From contig OX463782.1 of the NCBI GenBank assembly GCA_949825025.1, positions 26,748,773 through 26,812,772 of the forward strand: a stretch of 64,000 bases of DNA. The letters run 5' to 3'. Below, piece by piece: positions 12,774 to 26,184 of the stretch. Each line of letters starts with the position of its first letter. Within the stretch, counting starts at the first letter, position 1. The notes beneath the pieces are model-generated. The model saw only the letters and a program-made list of their open reading frames with translations. It searched no databases and was not told the origin of the DNA. The position numbers and the translations under genes were made by a program. The DNA is from Siphlonurus alternatus. Its lineage: Eukaryota; Arthropoda; Insecta; Ephemeroptera; Siphlonuridae.

Positions 12774-15700
12774 AAATCAAGCAAGGCAGAGAATGCTGAG
12801 ATTCCCACCCTTGGTGCCCTTGCCATCAGTCTCGTCTGGGTCATCGTCATCCGAGTTCTGTCCTGCCTCCTCGTCCAGGGACGGCTCATCCCCGTCTTTC
12901 TCGTTACAGCCCAGAACTACCACCCGGAGTGTCTTTTCAACGCCAGAGTTCTTGCGGCGCCACTCAGTGGGAGGAGCATCTGGATGTACTGTGCGGTATG
13001 TCACCCTCTGAACACACAAATTATTTATTATTTCAATTGCAGTAGGATGTTGAGATTATACATTGATTATGTTCATACATTCCCCTCCCCTCTCTTTGGC
13101 AGAGCTTAATAAATATTACAACTTGTTCTCAATTTTATTTTGTAAAAAGAGGTGGGGGAGGAGGAATCATATACAGAAAATTAATTAAATTAAATTACGA
13201 CATTCTCTTAAAAGTTAATTTTAAAATAAAATATTTACTTACAGCATGAGAGTTAATTTGTCCTTTGTTATGCATGGCAGACATTAGCTTCTTGAATGCA
13301 GTGTAGTGCATACCAAGTGCTTCTCTCACAGTATCATACTCGACAAAGTGCTCTGGAGCCGCCCTCAACATGGCCATGATCTTTTCCTGCCTCACTGTTG
13401 ATGCAGACTTGGTAAGCACGAAGAAACGAGACAGGTGTAGCAGGTAGCAGTTACACATTATATTCTTCATCCGTACAGACTGGAACTGCATGGTAAAATT
13501 TTAATAAAAATGCAAGTAATTTTATGAGAGAGTGATAACGTGATAACCTACAAGATATATAAAATTTGATGACATTAGAATTTAGTTTATAATATAATTA
13601 TTACCTATGGACAACAAGTTGGAGCCGAATTCTATTTTCTGCTATTTTTACCTGTTTGGTAATGAGGTTTTGCTGGAGAAACTTCTTTCGTATGTAGAAG
13701 TGTGAGCGAGGGTCTTCTTTGATGACATCTTGGATGCTACCTGGGCCATATGTAAACACTCCATAGTGCCGGGCTCGTCCAATTCGCTCCAGGACACAGT
13801 AATGATTAGCAGGCAGGTCGGAGCTGGGATACTTGCTGGTACCCATAAGAGCATAATTTCTTGTCTCTTGGGATGCAACTAACACCAGTCGCCCTCCCCA
13901 CCTAAACAAGTGATCAATTACAGTAGCATTATGTATAATTATTAAACCAGTCTGTTCTTGCAGTAAATAATAGTTTAAGAGTCCTTCAATACCAAATTAA
14001 ACAATATTTATGTAAAGTACTTTTTACTTACATATCATGGCAATCTTCTACAGAGAAAGTCATTATATTTGGAGGAGCTAGTCTTCTGAGTTCATAAGTA
14101 GGACATGATCCTTTGACACCATCAGTGTCTACAATGCATTGTGGATACAATTGTTTCTAAAACAGAATAAACTGTTAGCACGGCACCAAATCAGACAAAT
14201 GTTTATTATTTTTACCATCTGTAACTGCAGATCTGTTTCCCCTGGCTCAGCCTCTTCATCATCATCTGGAAGGAGCAAGTCGGCTCGGGCTTTAGGTAAG
14301 ATAAATAACTCAATATTCTTCAACTTCTTGACAATGTTCCATAAGAAGTTCTTCGACTTCTGGTCAAGAAAGAAGTCAAAGTTTCTTCTTTTAGATAGGC
14401 GAACCCATAAAGCTGCAACAAATTACATGAATGTACGGTAAATGCAACAAAACATGATTCAATTTTGAGAAAATAACACATTAATGGTCTCATATTTACA
14501 GTACATATATATTTCATAGCATAATTAAGAATCAACAATACTGTACTGTACAGTGCACGTACAGCACAGTTTTGGATTTTAGCCCTGTTTTGGTTCCGAT
14601 CTGCTTTTAGGCTCCTTATAGGCAAAAAAAGTAAAAAAAAAAAAAAAAAAATTGTTACTGATTAACCAAACCCTCCCTTCCATGAAAATAACAACTGCAA
14701 TACCTTGATAATTTTTTTACTGGTTCAAAAAAAATCAAAAACGAATTATTCATTTTTATTTTTTCTTAACTAGTAAAAAAAAAATATCACGGTATTGCAG
14801 TTGTTATTTTTATGAAAAGGCTGATTTGGTTAATGGGTTACAATTTTATTTTTTTACTTTTTTTGACTATAAGGAGTCCAAAAGCAGGCCTGGACCAAAA
14901 CCAGAACATTTTTTTTTTCATGTCCCTCCACACATTTTTTTTTTTTTACTCAAAGAGATGCTCTGATATGGAACTGAAATTATGATAAACTCAATTGCTA
15001 CATTTTATTGAAAGTGTTAATATTTTTTTCAAAATTTTAAGAACCCTAAATATGGCAGATAAAAATTGTTAACAGTGCGAAATTTCTTAAGGGGGTCCAA
15101 AACAGGGCTGCGTGGTGTATCTGATGAATGCTGAGATGTTACACAGACGTTATACTGAGTGCTGACACAGGCTTGGTGATAAAAAAAACTATATATATTT
15201 TTTATATATATAAACATAAACAAATTACGAATAAAAGTCAGTTTTTTATCTTGTGTAAATCAAAATTTAAAACGGAAAATATAAATAATTAAATAAATAG
15301 ATAAAAGTGGTTATGTGCAAGCTAGTTGAGACTGTTAAAAGAAGTGAGTTGCCTGAAAATTAAACGATTGTTAGACTGAGAGGGTGACAAGAATTTTAAT
15401 GTATAATCCAGGGAGTGGAAGCGGATCCGGATCCAAGATCCGCTAAAAATCGAGGGGATCCGGATCCGGTTCTAAATGGATCCGCTTTTTTGAAAAGGGA
15501 AATCGGTTCCGGTTCCGTGGATCCGCTTTTTTAAACAGCGGATCTGAGAACCGGTTCTCGGAACCGCTTTTAAAAAATTTTTTAAGTAGGGTGAGCGAAA
15601 AATTGACCGATGGTAAAGCTCATTCTCTTGCATGTAAAAAGTTACTTTGGAGCACCATAAATAAGGATCTGAAATCAGTTGAGACCGTCCTTCGTAAAAA

Positions 15701-17135
15701 TTCAAATTCTGAGCATTTGGGTCTAAAAGTCGATGACTTCGTCCATCTACTCCATGCTAACGTTCGAAAAACGTGGCTTCTTTTTTATTCGAACTTTAAT
15801 TTCTTTCGCAATCTCCCGTAAAATGTGTTTAAAAAATATTCTAGGATAGAACATATTATGGTGAATCAGAAAGTGTCATAACCTTTATTAGCCCTTCATA
15901 AAAATTTTGAGACAATTCCGATACAATACCAAAATCCGAGGCAAATTTTCATTTCAAATGATGCGGTCTACAGGTTAACAGCTGACTGGATCAACGGGAT
16001 AAACAACACTATATAACTTCAGCAGATGCTCGTATTGCGCAACTTGCATAAATTTCTACTGCGCAGCTTTTGAGGAGCCGATGTAACTTTTTCGTATGCA
16101 CATATATAGTGCGTGACGTCATTCCCGTCATGCACTGCGCACTCAACTCGCTGACTCCTCTTTAAATAAAGGGGATGGATCCGCTTTTAAAATAAAATTA
16201 AATTAGTGAAATAAGAGCGAAAAAACACTAAAAAGTACTCTATTTGAATATTTTGAACTTTTTCCTTATTTTTTTTTTTCTAGAGCCGGATCCGGTTTTT
16301 GGATCCGGATCCGCTTGAGATCCCCTTTTTTACACAAGGGGATCCGGTTCTACGGAACCGCTTTTTTAAAAAAAGGGGATCCGGAACCGGATCTCGGAAC
16401 CGCTTTTTAAACAAGCGGATGTGGAACCGGTTTTCGGAACTGCTTTTGAAACAAGTGGATCCGAATCCGGATCTCAGATCCGCTTAAAAAGGCGACCGGT
16501 TCCACTCCCTGGTATAATCCAGTGTATTGTATTATATGCATACAGTCTTAAAAGCGAGAATTTGTGTCTGGCAGCATATGGAGTAATTTGCTAGTATGCA
16601 TAATTCTATGTAAACTGAATCTCAACTGGAAACTGCTGTAATGTTCCGCAAATTTTCCGTGCCGTTTCAATGCCACATTATGTCACTTCCTTTTTTTTTA
16701 AAAAGACTACATCACTAAATCAGTGTGTCACTGCATACATTATATTATGCATTCCACATGACTGATACATGCAGGAAAGAATGGAAAGAAGGAAGGGAGG
16801 GGGCAGAGGGGAGAAATATAATTTTCCATAGGCATATAATAGGGGTTAAACAAAAATATCATATGATACTGTATGATTTATGATATGTATGTGTATTGTA
16901 GCTATGTAAATTAGGCCTATAATTTATAGGAACACGTTAGGAACACTCTCTAAGCATCTGGGAAAGCATGATAAAAATATGATACTGCTAGAAAGCTGGT
17001 ATGCATATACAGTGTATTCATGTTGGCCGGATCATAATATTTTGTAACGTTTATAAGTCTACCTTGCAAAGTGATTCCATCAAGACCTTCCAGTGCGATC
17101 TCATCTACCAAAGCTTCTACATAATTTAGAGTCAT
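669..17135 (-). CDS. GTF3C1: General transcription factor 3C polypeptide 1 (TFIIIC 220-kDa subunit), 21 exons, 3' end missing
   Basis: Largest TFIIIC subunit; in this family it binds the B box of tRNA-type RNA polymerase III promoters in the nucleus. Exons on the minus strand, 5' to 3': 17063-17135, 14216-14412, 14032-14156, 13652-13901, 13243-13485, 12809-13007, 11979-12195, 11403-11738, 10936-11059, 10567-10744, 10266-10465, 9547-9778, 9152-9432, 8344-9071, 7688-7961, 7270-7548, 6504-6968, 5273-5829, 2336-2492, 1702-2105, 669-861. All phases agree and give 1904 residues; the human protein has about 2100. Diagnostic blocks are VDEIALEGLDGITLQ (N-terminus), the B-block domain ending GRQRVAKY (about 375-435), LCFMGLLQFGP (near 870), a Myb-like VSWTPEEDVYLILCKVA (near 1130) and the conserved C-terminal block IRPWVRIDG. 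Exons 6, 14 and 18 carry acidic or low-complexity linkers. Exon 21 ends in a good donor, so the last 50-70 codons lie before position 1. The exon 18 donor (GTTAAT) is weak. Confidence 0.93.
1214..1592. mobile_element. TTAA-bounded fold-back element (MITE) in GTF3C1 intron 20
   Basis: Two arms of roughly 185 bp are inverted copies of each other. TTAA stands at both ends, and both begin TTAAGGTAG, followed by a shared GAACAGCTG. Inner parts of the arms match over AGCAAATTGACAAAAATTCT on both sides. No coding capacity is seen. The end sequence resembles the elements at 6086-6458 and 27368-27570. TTAA target sites are typical of piggyBac- and Kolobok-type transposases; which one is involved cannot be told from this copy. 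Confidence 0.75.
2626..5047. mobile_element. pogo/Tigger-like DNA element, non-autonomous, TA-flanked, in GTF3C1 intron 18
   Basis: The element is 2422 bp and starts CAGTCAACCGGGGTAAC. Its right end is the inverted copy, with one mismatch in about 22 bp, and TA flanks both ends (2624-2625 and 5048-5049). CAGT...ACTG ends with TA duplication suit the pogo/Tigger branch of Tc1/mariner. The 18-mer GGGGTAACTTTGAAGGGC, or a one-base variant, recurs near 2635, 2654, 3006, 3028, 4831 (inverted), 4855 and at the right end, as subterminal transposase-binding repeats might. No transposase frame is visible. The interior holds a diverged tandem repeat (about 3760-4160), poly-G and poly-C runs and a poly-A run. 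Confidence 0.72.
3760..4165. repeat. Diverged tandem repeat, about 3 units of 170-195 bp
   Basis: Inside the pogo-like element the segment AGTCAGAGTGAGTC recurs near 3783 and 3978, with a degraded version near 4146. Each copy is followed at similar distance by a G-rich block (GGGTGG) and a C-rich block (CCCTCCC). The units are poorly conserved. No coding meaning is apparent. Confidence 0.5.
6086..6458. mobile_element. TTAA-bounded fold-back element in GTF3C1 intron 17
   Basis: Near-perfect inverted repeat with arms of about 180 bp and a very small centre near 6270. TTAA stands at 6086-6089 and 6455-6458, and the ends read TTAAGGTAGAGATAATACGG (left) and its inverted near-copy (right). The inner arm (ACTCGAAAACTAGCTCG) matches the half-element at 27368-27570 and, with more changes, the element at 38193-38547. 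No open frame. High arm identity suggests a young insertion. Confidence 0.8.
8229..8262. repeat. (ATT)n microsatellite
   Basis: About eleven ATT units in GTF3C1 intron 14, between the exons ending at 8344 and starting at 7961. Confidence 0.9.
10831..10890. repeat. Short dispersed element, TATTTTGGGGCA...TATGCCCCC type
   Basis: A stretch GGTTGGTATTTTGGGGCAA followed about 20 bases later by TATGCCCCC has a second copy at 43536-43592 in the gene-poor half. GGGGCA and TGCCCC can pair. It lies in GTF3C1 intron 9. Its origin is unknown. Confidence 0.5.
12379..12693. mobile_element. Fold-back element, 'ATAGAGGG' family, in GTF3C1 intron 6
   Basis: Arms of about 130 bp are inverted copies: GACCTCAAAATTTTTTATAG on the left against GACCTCAATTTTTTTTAATTG read inward from the right (the second shortened here). 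Both are followed by an AATGGATAGAGG core. The core AATGGATAGAGGGTGCAAAG links this copy to 27044-27366, and a related core links it to 51865-52203, 54965-55296 and 61793-62322. The central loop contains GGTTCGAATCC (12502-12512), a perfect tRNA B-box consensus. The right end abuts an (AAAT)n tract. Confidence 0.7.
12699..12775. repeat. (AAAT)n microsatellite
   Basis: About 19 tandem AAAT units between the fold-back element and exon 6 of GTF3C1. Read on the gene's own strand it is (ATTT)n, in intron 6 about 30 bases after the exon 6 donor. Confidence 0.95.
14570..14912. mobile_element. Fold-back element in GTF3C1 intron 1
   Basis: Inverted arms of about 160 bp. CTCCTTATAGGCAAAAAAAG on the left pairs with its inverted near-copy near 14860-14880, and AATAACAACTGCAATACC near 14690 pairs with the inverted form near 14790-14810. 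Arms differ at several sites, so the copy is not young. No clear target duplication was found. Confidence 0.6.
15409..16511. mobile_element. hAT-like non-autonomous element with 8-bp target duplication
   Basis: The element begins CAGGGAGTGGAA and ends with the inverted TTCCACTCCCTG. It is flanked by identical GTATAATC octamers at 15401-15408 and 16512-16519. CAGGG ends with 8-bp duplications are the hAT signature. About 170 bp inside the left end and 240 bp inside the right end are built from repeated GGATCCGG / GGATCCGCTTTT / GAACCGG words in both orientations. The middle (about 15580-16180) is non-repetitive and carries a 76-codon frame (15591-15821) that I do not recognise. It lies in intron 1 of GTF3C1. 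Confidence 0.82.
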
Positions 17136-17519
17136 TTTTCAGCCGTAAAACGATGTGAAATATAAACTAAATAAAAAATACAGGCACATGCTTCAAAGCT
17201 TCAAGTTCGTCAAGTTTGTGCCTTGTGGTGTTGTTGACAATGTTGATCGATGTTGATTGACATATAACATTTCGCATTTTTGGATTTTCGAACTCATTTG
17301 TCAGCTTTGTCAGCAGCCGCAACAGCTGTTAAAAGCAATTGCGGGAATTATGAAAAAGTAAACATTGAAGAGTTTGAAGAACTTCACAGACAATAATGTG
17401 GAGACGGCTCGTAGACTGTGGTAAGAAAGAGTTATAATATTAATCGTTGATACATTTCAAATGTATCCATTTGAGTATTATTACAGTACTACATTATAAC
17501 TACATAAAGTATAAACAAA
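17136..17519. promoter_or_regulatory. Presumed bidirectional promoter, GTF3C1 / ARV1
   Basis: The 384 bp between the two divergent start codons must hold both promoters and both 5' leaders. It is less AT-rich than its surroundings, has no TATA box that I trust, and contains CAGCCGCAACAGCTG near 17310. A possible 5' leader intron for ARV1 runs from a GTAAGA donor (about 17421) to an acceptor near 17488. Function is inferred from position. Confidence 0.55.
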
Positions 17520-22450
<4,931 letters not shown>

Positions 22451-22452
22451 CC

Positions 22453-25400
22453 TCACTGCTGCACTCGGGTGTAGGTGACTCGTAGGTGCTGTGTCATGGG
22501 CTGGGTGGAAGTCTCCATGTGCACCACCTGCTCCAGTGTGTCTCCAGCAAGATGGAAACTGCGCTGTGTCTGTAAGCCAACAAACAATATTGTCATTTAT
22601 GTCATTGGTTGAAAAAAATTGTTTTATTAACACTTAAAGTGTTCATTCTTGTCTTAATGTAAAGTAGTTATATGTGTTTTTTATATACAGAAATCAATAC
22701 ACAGAACATTGTTTCAACATATTTTTTTTTATAAGCTACATTTAAATAGAAGTGCATGTAACACTTGCTTTACCCCTCGACATACCCCTTTTTCATAAGT
22801 AGATGTGGATTTATTAATTAATTAAATTAGAAAATTATTGAGTCATATTTTAATAGTTCCTAATATCACCTCCAAAATTATTTCAATAATAACATTAATT
22901 ATTATTTAAAATTTGTTAATTAAATGTACCAATAAAAAAATCCCTCATTAAGTTTTTGACACTATAATCTATACATGTAAATCTGGTCCCTCTCACCTTA
23001 ACAACAGCTGGGTCCTTTGCAAACGACATGCGGGAGATGTTGCTGCTCTCCAGTTTTATGTCGTTATTGTTCACTTCACCCTCCTCAAGACTGGTCAGTC
23101 CTGGAGAAAAATAATTATCAATCTGACTAAAAATAAGCATCATGATTAAATGCTGTAACTTTGTTATTTTTGTGAAATTTAAAAGTATATAAAATATATT
23201 ATATATTTTTTTGTGGCAAAGGGTGGAATTCCATATTTCCTACACAGTCTAAGAACATGCACAGATTTTTAGAGCATACAATTCCGAGACAACAATACAT
23301 CTATTGTAGTTGAAGTACAAAAAGGTCAGATTTTGCTCAGTCTTCTTAATTATATCATAGTGCTCTGCTTTTAATGTTTCTCTTGAAGCTTTAAACCCAG
23401 CAATCACAGATTAGCAGGCTGAATTTTAGATTTTAGTCTAAAATTAATTTAATTACAGTAACTAAAAATTTAATAAAATTAATTAATTTTATTCTAAAAC
23501 AGAGAGAGATCAAGCAGGCAGGTGGGTTAGTATACATCATGGTAAATGAATAACCAGGTAGAACTTTTATTTAACGTCATGATAGAGAGCCAGAAGAAAA
23601 ATAGACATACAGATTCCTCGATCATCCATATTCACTGTCGCAAGAAATGTCACGAGACTCTGGATGCTTGTGCCTCCTATCCATTTCCTTGGGCATGAGA
23701 TAAAAAGAACTAACAGCAAAGTATTGGGATGACTCTGGAAAACTTACCTTCTCATATTTTTTAACTATACTTAAACATAACTGGAATACATCAAGTTTTT
23801 TCCTAACAAAATTAATAGCTGATTAATTTTGAATACGGTTATATTCTAAAATATATTCTCTTTGTATATGTATTATTTCTAATATCTTACCAAAGTTGTG
23901 AGCAACGAGGAATGCTAATTTGTTTGTGCCAGGGTTGATGCGAAGGAACCCACTCTCCAAGTGCATTGGCACTTTTTTCTCAATATTCCATGAGAATGCT
24001 GCATAATTTAGCATTGGCTGTCCCAGTGAAGTGAACTCGATCTCTTCAGCATACTGGAATGATGGGATTGAAGGATATGATCCTTGACCCGCATCTGCTC
24101 TCCACCGTCCAATCATCCAGGCCATGGGCTTCACAGCATCATGGATGCCTCTACCCTGTAATACTGTCAAGTACATATAATGAAATTAGTATTGAGTGTA
24201 TTTAATCAGAGACCTCCGTGACTTAATTATGATCAGAACTTAATGTTATCAACATTTCAGTAGTTCACTAGGTCTGGGACGTTAAAGGGATACAGGCCTC
24301 AAATTACAAATTAGACATCAGTTACCAAGCTAGTGTTGTTATAGTTTTTATAATTAAAATTCACATGCTTTTTTTCCACGTATAATGATGCAGGTGTGCA
24401 AAGTTGGGGTGCAAAGTAAGAAATTAAGTCCTTAATTACTGCATGACGTCACAACTCAAAGCTAGTCGGGGCTGGCTGTGAGTTAATTGTGAAGTCAGCA
24501 AAAGGACCTGCTGCTTTGCACTGCAACTTTGCAAGGTCACACCTCGCACGGATAAAAATAATGCGAATGTTGATCGATTATAATTTAATTAAACTCGAAT
24601 CTCGAGCAACACTTGGTGTCTGTTTAATTTTAATTTGAGGCCAGTATATCCCTTTAAATTAAAGCTTTAACACTTGTGACCCAAAGTCGCTGATTGGGTC
24701 AACTCAGATGACATCGACCTTGATCATCATAAAAATATAATTAAATGCAATCACCATGATGTGTACGTACAGCTATATATAGTATTCACTATATTAATTC
24801 AATTTGGCTAGCTATAATATTTATTTATTACAATGTTTTACTATATGCAACAGCATATATATTAATTCTGATATTGGTGTAAGCATTTTGCAAGAGCATA
24901 TATTAGTGCTTTCGTCTTCAAACCTATACAGTTATAACTTCAGTACTTAAATGCATGAGACCATTTTATAAACATTCATGTTTATAATGACCAGAAATTT
25001 TACAAAAAAAAAAGTCTATAGTTTCACGAGGTTCAAGCGTTGTGCCTCTTAAGGTGCTTTCACATATTCGAAAATCGCTACGGAAACACTCCGTAGCAAA
25101 TGTGTTGATTTTGCTGCGGCGCACCGTAGCTGCACCGTAGCACCTCGCGATCGATCTACGGAACTCCGTAGCAAAATCAAGAGGAGTTTGATTTTGCTAT
25201 ATATGCATATATACAGCATTCACATGATTTTCCGCCGCAGCTGCCGCAGATGAACGAGAATATGTGAAAGGCCTACGTACGGCATAGCTACGGAACTTCG
25301 TAGCGATTTTCGAATATATATGTGAAAGCACTTAGCAGCACTTCGCTCAGACCTCGATGAAGCTCTGCAGATTTTTAGGCCAAATTTCTGGCCATAAGAC

Positions 25401-25827
25401 ATCACAGGGACAGGGATGATGTCCGGGATGTCTCTTTTTTATTTCTAGATTATTGTCTCCAGCTAGACAGTATAACAGATCTTAGTTTACCTCTAGACAG
25501 TTAAGTAGACTAGAGGTAAACTAAGATCTGTTATACTGCATTTATGCACACTTGTAATTAACAATCATACGAATTTTTAATTTAAAAAAAAATGTAATAA
25601 ATAATACATAACAATTGTTAATTACCTGAAGGAATAGACATAGTGCCAAATAGTTTAAACATACAACAAGAAAGATAAATATTTAGCAGCAGCCCAGAAG
25701 CTGATACGTTTTTATCAGCACCACACACAGTACACAGATCAGCACTGCCCTGCAACCACAGGGTCAGGGTCCTGTACTGTGCCTGCTGCAACAGCTTTTC
25801 GAAGTACTCGCGCGCGATCACGCTCAT
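22453..25827 (-). CDS. Nitrobindin / THAP4 C-terminal domain-like haem-binding protein, 4 exons
   Basis: Nitrobindin beta-barrel of the THAP4 C-terminal type; relatives bind ferric haem and act on peroxynitrite and NO. Minus-strand exons: 25626-25827, 23891-24163, 22997-23100, 22453-22569; phases agree and give 231 residues. Family blocks are MAWMIGRWRADAGQGSYPSI, FQYAEEIEFTSLGQPMLNY, MHLESGFLRINPGTNKLAF, SRMSFAKDP and TQPMTQHLRVTY; the His in MTQHL corresponds to the family's proximal haem ligand. The zinc-finger THAP domain of vertebrate THAP4 is absent. Exon 1 supplies about 67 residues unlike known nitrobindins (Cys-rich CTVCGADKN, then a hydrophobic run) and is the least certain part. 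The ATG at 25827 faces CPSF2 across 357 bp. The 3' end nearly touches ARV1's stop. Confidence 0.85.
22931..22936 (+). terminator. Candidate polyadenylation signal for ARV1
   Basis: First AATAAA after the ARV1 stop on the + strand, inside nitrobindin intron 3. Its use would make the ARV1 3' UTR antisense to all of nitrobindin exon 4. Weaker variant hexamers occur earlier, so the real end may be closer. Confidence 0.4.
24282..24657. mobile_element. TTAA-bounded fold-back element in nitrobindin intron 1
   Basis: Left end TTAAAGGGATACAGGCCTCA and right end its inverted near-copy, with TTAA at 24282-24285 and 24654-24657. Inner arms pair through GTGTGCAAAGTTG on the left and the inverted CAACTTTGCAAGGTCACAC on the right. 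A TGACGTCA lies near the centre. No coding frame. Confidence 0.75.
25050..25334. mobile_element. Fold-back MITE with TAAGGTGCTTTCACA ends in nitrobindin intron 1
   Basis: Starts TAAGGTGCTTTCACATATTC and ends with the inverted form, missing one base near the tip (AAGTGCTTTCACATAT). Interior repeats of TACGGAAC and CGTAGC in both orientations give a nested secondary structure. Flanks suggest a 3-bp TTA/TAA-type target, as in PIF/Harbinger MITEs, but the match is imperfect. The nested insert at 61889-62118 has a similar end (AAGGTGGATTCACA). Confidence 0.65.
25468..25538. repeat. Perfect 29-bp stem hairpin with 13-nt loop
   Basis: Bases 25468-25496 and 25510-25538 are exact reverse complements, with the loop at 25497-25509. 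The 71-nt unit lies in intron 1 of the nitrobindin gene, about 90 bp from exon 1. It is either the remnant of a tiny inverted duplication or a structured RNA; size alone does not decide. Confidence 0.85.
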
Positions 25828-26184
25828 TTATTTTAGCAGAAGACGCGAAGAACAGCTGATAGTCAAGTCGGCGCTTTTTGTGTTTACGGGTTACAGTTTT
25901 GTGGATTTTTTCAATTAAGTGTTAAATAAATACCTTAATAATGAATTTAATACATAATTTAATTTACACTGGAAGTTTTCACTGAAATTTTTTCTATTCC
26001 ACAATTCTGTTGGAGACTTTTTAACAGTTCCAAACATTGGTCGAGAATTCGGAGGCAGTCGGCCATTCGGCAAGTTTATTGTTTTATAATATACTGTATA
26101 TTTATTATATGCTTATAGCACGTGCTTATAGTAGCAGACGCTCATAATTCGTCTTATTAAAACCAAACAGCTACACAGTAAAAA
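25828..26184. promoter_or_regulatory. Presumed bidirectional promoter, nitrobindin / CPSF2
   Basis: The 357 bp between divergent start codons. It includes AGACGCGAAGAACAGCTG close to the nitrobindin start and GGAGGCAGTCGGCCATTCGG in the middle, against an AT-rich background. No convincing TATA box. Role inferred from position. Confidence 0.55.
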
